Positions 36,953-45,475 of a stretch of 64,000 nucleotides of DNA are shown here, piece after piece; position 1 is the stretch's first letter, and each line of letters starts with the position of its first letter. The DNA lies in assembly GCA_024229935.1 (NCBI GenBank), contig JAAERX010000153.1:24554-88553 (forward strand), written 5' to 3'. Under the pieces are notes generated by a model. It did no database searches. It worked only from the letters and a program-made list of their open reading frames with translations, and was not told the DNA's origin. Origin of the DNA: Gammaproteobacteria bacterium. Lineage in GTDB: Bacteria; Pseudomonadota; Gammaproteobacteria; Steroidobacterales; GCA-2729495. The translations under genes and the position numbers were made by a program.

Positions 36953-37439
36953 GATTAACCTCACGTTCTCTAAGTACACTAGCCGCTTCTTTAATGGCTT
37001 TTTTAACCTTGATATGACCCGTACAACGACAGATCACTCCAGCCATCGCCTCATTAATATCAGTTTCACTTGGGCTGGTATTCACATCCAGCAAAGCCTT
37101 GGCAGACATAATCAGGCCTGGTGTACAAAAACCACACTGCACAGCCCCATGCTCAAGAAAGGATTTTTGTATTGGATGCAGTTCATTGCCCTCTTCCACA
37201 CCTTCAACAGTTGTTACCGAGCGCCCATCCCATTCCACCGCTAGTGCCAGACAGGACAGAATTACTTCACCCTGTTCGCCATTCACTGTGCACACACCAC
37301 AACTACCGGCTGTACAACCACGCTTGGTACCAGTCAAGTTCAGACTGTCACGCATCACTTCCAGCAAAGTCTGATGGGGGGAAACAGCAACCTCATACGG
37401 GTCGCCATTCACTGTTAATGCTATCAGTTGTTTCGCCAT
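36939..37439 (-). CDS. Molybdenum hydroxylase [2Fe-2S] subunit (gamma)
   Basis: A 166-residue electron-transfer subunit with two 2Fe-2S clusters. The plant-ferredoxin type uses C42, C47, C50 and C63 (GCTAGSCGVC...LSC). The second, helical cluster uses C102, C105, C137 and C139 (QCGFCTPG...CRCTGH). It passes electrons between the Moco and FAD subunits. It starts 2 bp after the FAD-subunit stop and overlaps the large-subunit start, so it is translationally linked. Confidence 0.94.
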   Translation of the reverse strand: MAKQLIALTVNGDPYEVAVSPHQTLLEVMRDSLNLTGTKRGCTAGSCGVCTVNGEQGEVILSCLALAVEWDGRSVTTVEGVEEGNELHPIQKSFLEHGAVQCGFCTPGLIMSAKALLDVNTSPSETDINEAMAGVICRCTGHIKVKKAIKEAASVLREREVNHGES

Positions 37440-37441
37440 AA

Positions 37442-38431
37442 CTAACCTCGCACCCGCTGGTCTCTAAGCTCCAGGAGAGCATCCTTAACCAGTACCTTAA
37501 TCAGACGTTTTTTATAAAAAGTCGGAGTAAATAGATTGGTTACCTCCAACAAAGCCCGGCGTGCAACATCTGCAGCTGCATCAATAGCTTCATCCGTAAG
37601 TCCGCCTTCGAGCAGAATTTTTTCAGCCTGAGGCATAACCCGGGGCTCAGGCGCAACCGAACCCAGCACCAGGGACACAGACTCCGGTTGTTCATTGCTG
37701 CCAATAACAGCAGCAGCAAAAGTTCCAGTCGCAAAATCCAGCCCCTCTCGTTGTGAGAGCTTCCTGAATACTGACCGACCTTTGGCCGGCGGCAAAACAA
37801 CTGCCGTCAGTACTTCACCAGGCTTAAGAACCGTATGTTCAACACCGTCATTCTGATAAAACTCCCGCATCGGCACAATTCGTTCACCTGTGTGGCTCGC
37901 CAGTACGACACTGGCATCCAGCGCCATGAGAATTGGGCCGCTATCCGTACTGTTTAAGGCATGGCACTTAGGTGCTGATTTAATAACATGACACTGCTCG
38001 GCGTCCGTTTTAAAACAACCTTCACGGGTATCACGCCAAATTTTAGATTGATTGGTATACCAGCAGCGTGTTTCCAAACAAATATTGCCACCAATTGTGC
38101 CCATATTGCGTACATGACGGGAACCAACAACAAAAATTGCAGCCCGTAATGCCGGGTAACATTCTTTAATTATCGTATGTTCAGCAAGATGGGTTAATGT
38201 GCATGCAGCTCCAACACGAAGACTGCCATCATCGAGTTTCTCAAGTTGCTGCAACTCCGATAAACCATTTAAGCTTAAAAGATAAGCAGGCCCCTCCAGG
38301 CGAAATTTCATATTAAGCAACAGGTCAGATCCACCAGACATGATGGCAATCTTGTCGCCATGCTCGGCAAGGGCTGCCAGACCTTCCGCAAGGCTCTTGG
38401 GCCGGATGTATTCAAACTGGGGTAATTGCAT
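37442..38431 (-). CDS. Molybdenum hydroxylase FAD subunit with extra 4Fe-4S-type insertion (beta)
   Basis: A 329-residue FAD-binding subunit (PCMH-like: IAIMSGGSDLLLNMKF; RNMGTIGGNICLETRCWY). After GGNICLE there is an insertion of roughly 40 residues with cysteines 123, 139, 147 and 156 (TRCWYTNQ, EGCFKT, EQCHVI, PKCHAL). This spacing and context match the extra 4Fe-4S loop that sets 4-hydroxybenzoyl-CoA reductase beta apart from xanthine dehydrogenase relatives. First gene of the three-gene operon; AAGGA lies about 10 nt before the ATG. No CoA ligase is nearby, so the substrate is inferred. Confidence 0.88.
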   Translation of the reverse strand: MQLPQFEYIRPKSLAEGLAALAEHGDKIAIMSGGSDLLLNMKFRLEGPAYLLSLNGLSELQQLEKLDDGSLRVGAACTLTHLAEHTIIKECYPALRAAIFVVGSRHVRNMGTIGGNICLETRCWYTNQSKIWRDTREGCFKTDAEQCHVIKSAPKCHALNSTDSGPILMALDASVVLASHTGERIVPMREFYQNDGVEHTVLKPGEVLTAVVLPPAKGRSVFRKLSQREGLDFATGTFAAAVIGSNEQPESVSLVLGSVAPEPRVMPQAEKILLEGGLTDEAIDAAADVARRALLEVTNLFTPTFYKKRLIKVLVKDALLELRDQRVRG

Positions 38432-38766
38432 GCACTTACCGTCCTTCTGAGGTTTTCCTCTTACTCATCATCCACTTATCATGGGTCTTGATCCAAGCTA
38501 TTGGATTCTAGATGAGGGCACATCTTAGAATCTATACGTACTCGCCGCCTAACCGCATAGTGTAATCATCAGGATCAAACCCTAATAATTACTGGCATTT
38601 TAAGAGCCAGCATTTTTTACGACATACCCATAACTAAGGGGTCGCGACTAACGCCGCTCCTAAAGGCAATAAAATTGGGGTCAGTTCAATAAAAATATAT
38701 TTTTTGCTCTCTTGAAGCAGGCAACAAAGAAGCTCTCAAACACATACCGCAAAAGCAGAGCCCAAG
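38432..38766. promoter_or_regulatory. Upstream region of the molybdenum hydroxylase operon
   Basis: A 335-bp gap without a credible ORF. An imperfect inverted repeat at 38504-38532 (arms GATTCTAGATG and CATCTTAGAATC, one bulged base) lies 73 nt before the FAD-subunit ATG and may be an operator or a leader stem. A REP-like element (38641-38662) and a GGGGTCAG-type repeat (38677-38684) follow. Confidence 0.45.
38641..38662 (-). repeat. REP-like palindromic element
   Basis: On the minus strand TAGGAGCGGCGTTAGTCGCGAC: a TAGGAG head and a GCGGC/GTCGC stem with a G-T pair. It belongs to the same family as the elements at 43881, 54138 and 55965, all intergenic. Confidence 0.55.
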
Positions 38767-39141
38767 CTATGCACCACCTTTTTCAAGGACAACCACTGTG
38801 CCATCTTTATTAAAACCAACAACGTAAATCAAACCAAAATCTACATGCCAGCTTAAATACTCGACAGCTTCACTTTCTGCTGCTCGCTTATAAGCATCAT
38901 CAAGCCCTTCTCCTTCCCCCAGTGAGAGCTCAGTTAACTGCTCATCCGGCGCTCCCAACATGGAAACCACCATGGATTCAGTCATGCCAATTTCTATTTC
39001 TGCATACTGGGCTTTAAATTTTTTGTCATCTGATATGGTAATCAACCGATCCATGAGCATGGTCATGAGAATAAGAAAAATGGCAAATCCGAACAGAGCT
39101 TTAACTGACGAACTAAAAAAAGGCTTATCATCCTCGGACAT
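38767..39141 (-). CDS. Small membrane-anchored protein with BamE/SmpA-like motif, function unknown
   Basis: A roughly 124-residue protein from the ATG at 39141 (MSEDDKPFFSSS). It has one membrane segment (ALFGFAIFLILMTMLM) and a periplasmic part with YAEIEIGMTESMVVSMLGAPDEQ, like the 'G-M-x-x-x-V-x-x-x-L-G-x-P' turn of SmpA/BamE-type domains, ending in beta strands (LIYVVGFNKDGTVVVLE). The track start at 39219 adds a Cys-rich leader with no support. Not assigned to a named family. Confidence 0.65.
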   Translation of the reverse strand: MSEDDKPFFSSSVKALFGFAIFLILMTMLMDRLITISDDKKFKAQYAEIEIGMTESMVVSMLGAPDEQLTELSLGEGEGLDDAYKRAAESEAVEYLSWHVDFGLIYVVGFNKDGTVVVLEKGGA

Positions 39142-39499
39142 ATTGAGACACCTGATACCTAGCGCATGAAAGCAACACATGAAAGTGCCGCATAGAATAG
39201 ACATTCGATTATAGCCCATCCACCATGCCTACTGGCAGATCATATCGCTCTATTTCACGAATCACCCTTCATGTTGTTACATGTCATGGGTTAAAAGCAC
39301 AAGTTTATCAACCTCAATCCAGTCAGTAAATTCAACATTGGTGCTTGAATCTGTCAAACCTTTGGTTATCCACATGATAAACCTGATCTTAAATAATCCA
39401 GAGGGCCGCACTTCAGGCAATATAGTTTTCTATATATCCACCTAAAGTGATTGTATTTAAAGCCGCACCTACAAGCATATTTTTTGCATCTGACAGCAA
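39142..39499. other. Intergenic region with half REP element
   Basis: A 358-bp AT-rich gap between the small membrane protein and the RND permease. No credible ORF. A half element matching the REP head (AAAGCCGCACCTACA; minus strand TGTAGGTGCGGCTTT) lies at 39459-39473. I see no U-tailed hairpin right after the RND stop. Confidence 0.4.
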
Positions 39500-42400
39500 C
39501 TAGTTAACTTCTGCTACTGACCGGCGATTACGAAGTCGCTGAAAACCTGCCCGGGCATCTTCAACAATAAGATACAGACACGGCACCAGTATCAGCGTCA
39601 CAAAGGAGGCAAAGGCCACACCAAAACCCAGCGACAAGGTCATGGGTTTCAGGTATTCAGACTGGGCGCTGCGCTCCGACATGATGGGCAGCAAACCTAT
39701 AAAGGTTGTAAATGATGTCAGCAGAATTGGTCGAAAGCGACTTACAGCGGCCTGAATAACAGCCTGACTTATTTCTACCTGCTCACCCAGCTCTTCACGC
39801 ACCTGGTTGATACGGTCAATCAATACCAGGTTGTCATTAATAACCACACCTGCAGCCGCAACCACGCCCATGAATGAAAACATCGACATAGTCACACCAA
39901 AGATAAGATGCCCAATAATGGCTCCAAGCAAACCGAACGGCACCGCACTCATCACGATGGCAGGCTGTATATAAGAGCGGAATGCGATAGCTATCAAGCC
40001 GAAAGTACACAGGAACGCCATTAAGGTCAGGCGCACAAGCTCGAGCATAAATTCACTGGCGGCATCCTGCTCACCCTTCACCAGAAACTCCAGCCCCGGG
40101 AATTCCTTAATTAACCCGGGTGCAAAGTTGTCACGTATATCGGTCACAATACGGTGCGGATCGGCCGCTACGTGATCTGCCTCAGCTGTTACCTCCACAA
40201 TACGGCGGCGATCCAGACGGCGAATAGCACTGGCTCCCTGAGCAAATTCCAGCTCTGCCACACTGCCAATTGGTATCTGCACATCCTCACCCACGCGTAT
40301 ACGCATGCGATTAATCTGCTCGAGTGAGCGACGGTCTTCCTTCGGGTAACGCACCATAACTTTCACTTCATCACGGCCACGTGGAATACGCTGTACCTCT
40401 TCCCCAAAAAAACCCTGCCGTACCTGGTGGGCCAGCTGATCACGGCTGACATCATAGTTCTCAGCACTATCACGTGCCGTCACCAGAATCTCGGTACGTG
40501 CCGAGCGCTGACTATTATTAATACCAAACAGTCCATCGTACGTGGCCAGCTTAGCTTCCACACGGGCGGTCGCAGCCATCAGCACTGCCGGATCATTTGC
40601 CGTTAACCCGAGTTTGACCGGAGGCTCACGGTCAATCAGGTGATAATCAAAAGTGTACGCCTTGGTATCAGGAATAAAACCAATCTCACTTCGCCAGCGC
40701 TCGGTGATCTGTTCAATCGGCATATTACGATTCTCACCATGAACCAGTTCCATGGTGATCTGTATATTATTTTCACGTGCATAGGTACGAACATTTTTCA
40801 CAATGTCCATATCAAGCTCTTCATGAAACTGTGCTCGTATGGCTTCACCCGCATGTTCAATCTGAGCAACCACCTGCTCAGTAGTCGAAAATGACACCCC
40901 ATCTGACAAGGTGACGCTAACAATAATATTGTCGCCGGGGATCAACGGATAAAAAGTCTGCTTGACCCAGCCACCCTGCACAAAACTCATAACCACCAGC
41001 CATACTGCAATAAATATGGATAAGGCCAGGTAGCGTGCTTTGATTGCACGGGTAATAAAGGGGCGATAGCGCCGCTCACAAAAATTACTCAGACCATTGG
41101 CTACTTTAAGCCGGGCACGGGTAAGTAAACCGGAATTAGCATCGTCATTAAGTGGCTTCAGATTGGACAGATGTGCCGGCAAAATCATAAATGCATCAAT
41201 AAGTGAAAAAGCCAGCGCCAGTATGACCACTACAGACAAAGGCATAGTCATCTTGGCCGCTCCACCATCAATAAACAGTGCGGGAGAAAAAGCAATCATG
41301 GTTGTCAGAGCGGCAAAAATAACCGGCTTGGCAACCCGCTGCGCGCCCACATAAGCCGCCTCGGTTCCGCACAGACCTTTCTGCACCTGCACATGAATGC
41401 TCTCGCCTATAATAATGGCGTCATCCACCACAATACCCAGCACCAGCACGAAGGCAAACAGCGTCATCATATTGATGGAAATCGGGGTCGAGGGAATAAC
41501 AAAAATAGCACCAAGAAATGACACAGCAATACCTACGCACACCCAGATAGCAATGGCAGGACGCAGAAAAAGAGTCAGCAACAGAAATACCAGCGCCAGC
41601 CCCATTGCACCACTCTTAAGCAGCATGTCAGCACGACTACGAAAAATCTCTGAACGGTCCAACCAGAAATCAAGCTGCACTCCGGGCGGCAATGTAGCCC
41701 GGGCGCCTTTGGCATAAGTCCGCACGGCTTCATTCACTGCGATTACATCCGGGTTGTTACGCACCCTGACAATAATGGCAGCAGCACGATGGCCGTTAAA
41801 ACGACTCAGCGCATCCGTCTCTTCAAACCCATCCCGGATATCAGCTACATCACCCAATCGCACACGGGTACCATCAGCATTTCTGAGCAGGACTATGTCT
41901 GCAAAATCCTGCTCACTGTAAGCCTGCTCAAAAGTTCGTAGTGAGATATCACCGCCCGAAGCACGAATAGAACCACCCGGAAGATTTATAGAAGAGCGAC
42001 GTATAGCCGTCACTACATCATCAAAGGTCAGGTTATATTTTTGTAAGGTGTGCTCGGAAACCTCGATCGCCATCTCCGGGTCACGCAAACCTTCAATAAG
42101 CACTTCATCAACACCCTGCAAGCGTGCTACTTCATCACGCACGCGATAGGCAATCTCACGCAAAGCTGTTTCATCTGTATCGGCACTAACAACCAGTTCA
42201 ATAACTTCCTCGCTCCAAGGCGCTTCCTGAATCAGTGGCTCTTCTGCCTCATCTGGCAGGGTATCGAGCGCATCCACACGCGCCTTGATATCACTGAGCA
42301 TGCGTTCAGTCTCGAAGCCCTTGGCAATTTCAATGGCCACGCCTCCACGGCCGGCTACTGCCTCAGAAATGATCGACTTAATACCCTCAAGGTCGTGAAT

Positions 42401-42604
42401 AGCCTCTTCGATACGGATACAAATACGCTCTTCAATTTCAGCCGGACTCGCACCCGGGTAGTCGACATTGACCTGAATCATATCGAGCGGAATGCCTGGC
42501 ATAACCTCACGATCAAGTAAGGGCAATGACAATACGCCACCTAAAATAATGGCTATCATCAACAGGTTGGAGGCAACCTTATTTTCAGTAAACCAACGCA
42601 ACAT
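39500..42604 (-). CDS. RND efflux permease
   Basis: A 1034-residue inner-membrane proton-driven pump of the AcrB/heavy-metal-RND superfamily. It has an N-terminal helix then FPEVDREV-like strands (LLDREVMPGIPLDMIQVNVDYPGASPAEIEE), the TM4 charged motif GIVVDDAIIIGESI, repeated periplasmic loops and a second membrane bundle (GVVAAAGVVINDNLVLIDRI). The start overlaps closely with the adaptor gene end (2-bp gap), so they form one operon. No TolC-like outer-membrane gene is linked. The PadR-family gene upstream may regulate it. Confidence 0.93.
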   Translation of the reverse strand: MLRWFTENKVASNLLMIAIILGGVLSLPLLDREVMPGIPLDMIQVNVDYPGASPAEIEERICIRIEEAIHDLEGIKSIISEAVAGRGGVAIEIAKGFETERMLSDIKARVDALDTLPDEAEEPLIQEAPWSEEVIELVVSADTDETALREIAYRVRDEVARLQGVDEVLIEGLRDPEMAIEVSEHTLQKYNLTFDDVVTAIRRSSINLPGGSIRASGGDISLRTFEQAYSEQDFADIVLLRNADGTRVRLGDVADIRDGFEETDALSRFNGHRAAAIIVRVRNNPDVIAVNEAVRTYAKGARATLPPGVQLDFWLDRSEIFRSRADMLLKSGAMGLALVFLLLTLFLRPAIAIWVCVGIAVSFLGAIFVIPSTPISINMMTLFAFVLVLGIVVDDAIIIGESIHVQVQKGLCGTEAAYVGAQRVAKPVIFAALTTMIAFSPALFIDGGAAKMTMPLSVVVILALAFSLIDAFMILPAHLSNLKPLNDDANSGLLTRARLKVANGLSNFCERRYRPFITRAIKARYLALSIFIAVWLVVMSFVQGGWVKQTFYPLIPGDNIIVSVTLSDGVSFSTTEQVVAQIEHAGEAIRAQFHEELDMDIVKNVRTYARENNIQITMELVHGENRNMPIEQITERWRSEIGFIPDTKAYTFDYHLIDREPPVKLGLTANDPAVLMAATARVEAKLATYDGLFGINNSQRSARTEILVTARDSAENYDVSRDQLAHQVRQGFFGEEVQRIPRGRDEVKVMVRYPKEDRRSLEQINRMRIRVGEDVQIPIGSVAELEFAQGASAIRRLDRRRIVEVTAEADHVAADPHRIVTDIRDNFAPGLIKEFPGLEFLVKGEQDAASEFMLELVRLTLMAFLCTFGLIAIAFRSYIQPAIVMSAVPFGLLGAIIGHLIFGVTMSMFSFMGVVAAAGVVINDNLVLIDRINQVREELGEQVEISQAVIQAAVSRFRPILLTSFTTFIGLLPIMSERSAQSEYLKPMTLSLGFGVAFASFVTLILVPCLYLIVEDARAGFQRLRNRRSVAEVN

Positions 42605-42606
42605 GC

Positions 42607-43779
42607 TTAGTTCACCGCCAGCGAATCTGCAGGTTTGGTCTTGTTGACCACATCCACCAGCAGACCGTCAACAAAGGCTTCAACGGGTGACACACACACC
42701 CTGTCTCCAGGTTCCAGACCAGATGTTATATAGGCTGATTCAAAGTCTGTACGCAGCAACTCAACCTTACGCTGGCGTAAGCGACTCTCACTATCAACTA
42801 CAAGTACATTATTCTCTTTGCGCAAGGCTGAACGCGGCAACTTGAACACCTTATCAACTGTACGACCTTCAATAGTGGCATCAACAAACAAACCCACCAC
42901 TAGCGGTGTAGTGCGCTCCACATCATCTAACCCGTAAGGATCATCCACCCGTGCCACGGCATACCAGACACGGTTATCCGGGTCGACCGCTCCCTCCATA
43001 CGATGCAGATAAGCTGGGAATTCTGTTTGCTGGCCGCCAATTTCTGCACGCAGGGTTACCGGTGTATTTAACAGCTGCTCATTACTACCGGTACCAAAGG
43101 GCAAGTCTAGAAAACGCAGTTGCTGATCTGTTAGCGGCAAACGTATTTCAGCAATGTCGGTAGAAAAAATTCGTCCCAGTGATTCGCCCTTGTTAACGTA
43201 CTGCCCAAGATCAACCAAGGTAAATAAAATTCGCCCGTCAAATGGTGCACGCACTTTAGTACGTCGTAAATCTGCCTCAGCCTGAGCAAGATCTGCACGC
43301 GCTGAAGCAACTCGTGCTTTAGCTGAGTCCACCCGCGCATCACGCATTGGGAACAAGCCTTCTTTGGCAAGTTCAGCCTCGGTTTGTTCTACCTCATAAT
43401 CTTCTACCGCCTCTGCCACCAGAGCCTCGGCACGTACCCGAGCCAGCTCGTAATCAGTATTATCAAGTTCCAGCAATACATCCCCGGTTTTAAAATAACC
43501 TCCGGTAACAAAAGCCGGTGCCACACGTACCACACGTGCCGGCACTTCGTTAGCAATATCAATTATATGTTCGGCATCAACCTCACCCTGACTCGTAATG
43601 GTCAGGCGCACCTGTTGCTGCTCCGCTGTAACCACCCGCACCACCAGTGCCTGCGGTTCCGGCGTGATAACTTCCAGCTCGGGGCCAAGATTACGAATGA
43701 CCATAGCCACGCCATAAGCCACTACGATTACACCCACAGGTAGCAACCACTTCTTATGACGGTTAATAAAAGCACTCAT
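42607..43779 (-). CDS. RND efflux periplasmic adaptor (membrane fusion protein)
   Basis: A 390-residue protein with one N-terminal membrane anchor (WLLPVGVIVVAYGVAMVI) and the adaptor layout: lipoyl half (TSQGEVDAEHIIDIANEVPARVVRVAPAFVTGGYFKTGDVLLELD), alpha-helical coiled hairpin rich in Ala/Glu (SAKARVASARADLAQAEADLRRTKV), second lipoyl half (RAPFDGRILFTLVDLGQYV), then beta-barrel. It links the permease to an outer-membrane channel encoded elsewhere. It lies 142 bp downstream of the PadR gene on the same strand. Confidence 0.92.
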   Translation of the reverse strand: MSAFINRHKKWLLPVGVIVVAYGVAMVIRNLGPELEVITPEPQALVVRVVTAEQQQVRLTITSQGEVDAEHIIDIANEVPARVVRVAPAFVTGGYFKTGDVLLELDNTDYELARVRAEALVAEAVEDYEVEQTEAELAKEGLFPMRDARVDSAKARVASARADLAQAEADLRRTKVRAPFDGRILFTLVDLGQYVNKGESLGRIFSTDIAEIRLPLTDQQLRFLDLPFGTGSNEQLLNTPVTLRAEIGGQQTEFPAYLHRMEGAVDPDNRVWYAVARVDDPYGLDDVERTTPLVVGLFVDATIEGRTVDKVFKLPRSALRKENNVLVVDSESRLRQRKVELLRTDFESAYITSGLEPGDRVCVSPVEAFVDGLLVDVVNKTKPADSLAVN

Positions 43780-43880
43780 TAATTATTATTCCTTTAGATA
43801 CGGCTTTGACCACGGCTCTATACATTTCATTTATCACGGCTGAAACTGATCCTACAACATACCCGACAGTAGATATTCCT

Positions 43881-43902
43881 GTAGGAGTGGTTTTAACCGT
43901 GA
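43881..43902 (+). repeat. REP-like palindromic element
   Basis: GTAGGAGTGGTTTTAACCGTGA, between the PadR and adaptor genes. It has the GTAGGAG head and a short GGTT/AACC stem. Family members at 38641, 54138 and 55965 share the head and vary in the stem. Confidence 0.55.
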
Positions 43903-43921
43903 CCTGTTAATAGCAATTTAA

Positions 43922-44440
43922 TTACGCCACCTCTACTGCACGCTCACGTAATTCATGTAACTTTGTATCCAGCCAGTCCAGCTCGAGCAGAGTTTGCTTT
44001 AATCCAAGATCCAGTGCCGGATGCAGGTGCAACACTTCTTCCGGTATATTTGCGAGTTCGCGATAACGTAGTGCAACTTTTTCGCGCCGCACTTGCAACT
44101 GATCAGCAGCAGCAGCCGGATCAAGTTCATCTAGGTAATTGAGTACAGCAATACCAGGCTGATCAGCAGTGGCATCCTGTGCAAGTTCTTTTAACAGGCA
44201 ATCCTGAAAAAAAGCTTCACCCGCTGGAGTCACTTCATAGACATGGCGTTCCGGACGATTGCCATCACGCTCAGTTATGCTCAGGATCAGGCCCTCATCC
44301 TCCATCACCCGTAATAAGCGATAGGCATTGGATTTACCAATAGCAGCCCCACTCACTGTATGTTTATTTAAATACTCCAGAACCCCATAGCCATGCAGTC
44401 TTTGCCCCCGCAGAAGCCCCAGCAACAGTAGTTTTTTCAT
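43922..44440 (-). CDS. PadR-family transcriptional regulator
   Basis: A 172-residue regulator with the PadR winged-helix N-terminus (LLLLGLLRGQRLHGYGVLEYL; SNAYRLLRVMEDEGLI; NRPERHVYEVTPAGEAFF) and a C-terminal helical dimerisation part. PadR proteins usually repress efflux or detoxification genes and respond to phenolics or drugs. It precedes an RND pump operon on the same strand, and a 32-bp nested dyad sits directly before its ATG, which suggests autoregulation and pump control. Confidence 0.88.
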   Translation of the reverse strand: MKKLLLLGLLRGQRLHGYGVLEYLNKHTVSGAAIGKSNAYRLLRVMEDEGLILSITERDGNRPERHVYEVTPAGEAFFQDCLLKELAQDATADQPGIAVLNYLDELDPAAAADQLQVRREKVALRYRELANIPEEVLHLHPALDLGLKQTLLELDWLDTKLHELRERAVEVA

Positions 44441-44443
44441 GAT

Positions 44444-44475
44444 TAGTCCAGACCTGAATAGTCAGGATTGGACTA
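44444..44475. promoter_or_regulatory. Nested palindrome at the PadR start (operator candidate)
   Basis: Outer arms TAGTCC and GGACTA, inner arms CCTGA and TCAGG, 3-base spacers on both sides and a 4-base centre: a symmetric 32-bp dyad starting 4 bp upstream of the PadR ATG. Its place over the translation start region suits an autorepressor site. Two copies of GTCAGACACC lie just beyond (44489 and 44592). Confidence 0.6.
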
Positions 44476-44615
44476 TATACTACATAGCGTCAGACACCAA
44501 GACATATTTCATATCAAAACCACCATGCCCCTCCCCTGAGTGGAGAACGACCTCTGTATTTGGGTACCTTAAATCAACGAGAACTTTTAGTGTCAGACAC
44601 CGGTTGCCTCGGTTA

Positions 44616-45293
44616 CTAATCAGGAAGCAGCCCTTCATCTTGCAGGCGTTTCGCTATGCGTGGCGTAATTTCAGCAAACGCATTATCGCTTGAGTACAGA
44701 TCGTGTGCAGTAGTGATCAATTTATATACCAGCGTTTTATTTTGTGTAGCGTACAGCATGGACTGAATCTGAACTTCACCCTCGATAGACGTAATAACCG
44801 GAACCTCCATAAACTCACCATAGACTACCGGTACACCGTAAACACCATAACCACCAAAGTAGAAGTCCTCATAGCCTGAGCCAATCGCTTTTAAGTAAAG
44901 ACCACCACGTGTATCTCGGTCCCCTCCCTCTATGACGCTACCATCAGACTGAACAAGTATCGTTGTCAGGACAGCATCAGCCCCATACTCAAGAACAACT
45001 GCATGGATGTTCTCAGCAGTTAAATTTTCTGAGGTATTCATCAGGTTGCAACTTGCTGTTGCATCCGCACCGGTAGCACGAATCTGGGTCTCCAGAAATA
45101 ATTCAAAATTACAGCGCGCACTGCTATTTGGGCTTAAAGCAACAATCAGCACCCGTGTAAATGACTCATCATGAGATACACCCTTCTCCCAGCTCCCATG
45201 AACCTTTACCTGCCGGGAACAACTGGCCAGTACAATGGCAAACAAGAGGAGGGGGAATAGCCGATAAGATATATTCTTAATTATTAATTGCAT
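44616..45293 (-). CDS. Lipoprotein of unknown function
   Basis: A 225-residue protein with signal peptide and lipobox (VLASC), so a lipoprotein. The mature part starts SRQVKVHGSWEKG, contains three further cysteines and a Gly/Tyr-rich stretch (FYFGGYGVYGVPVVYGEFMEVP), and ends with VYKLITTAHDLYSSDNAFAEITPRIAKRLQDEGLL. The pattern resembles DUF4136-like envelope lipoproteins, but I do not assign it. It lies upstream of PadR on the same strand with a 175-bp gap. Confidence 0.7.
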   Translation of the reverse strand: MQLIIKNISYRLFPLLLFAIVLASCSRQVKVHGSWEKGVSHDESFTRVLIVALSPNSSARCNFELFLETQIRATGADATASCNLMNTSENLTAENIHAVVLEYGADAVLTTILVQSDGSVIEGGDRDTRGGLYLKAIGSGYEDFYFGGYGVYGVPVVYGEFMEVPVITSIEGEVQIQSMLYATQNKTLVYKLITTAHDLYSSDNAFAEITPRIAKRLQDEGLLPD

Positions 45294-45475
45294 GCTGCAA
45301 TAGTAGGTAGATTATGAGGCAATTGATAGTGAATATTATTGGGGGGGGGCTGAGCTTTACAATTCTTATTTATTTAATGCGCTCAAACAAAAATGCCATG
45401 CCCCACCCAAGGCGCAGAGCACGGCAGCTTAGATGTGAAATAAATTTCAGCCAGGCCACAAATTTCTTTACGCCG

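Noticed and set aside
44439-44693. 84-aa plus-strand ORF between PadR and the lipoprotein gene
   Set aside because: Overlaps the PadR start dyad and the lipoprotein gene on the other strand; no coding features.
45342-45350. Run of nine G residues
   Set aside because: Intergenic homopolymer with no linked gene start; could be phase-variable or a sequencing artefact, but nothing supports a function.
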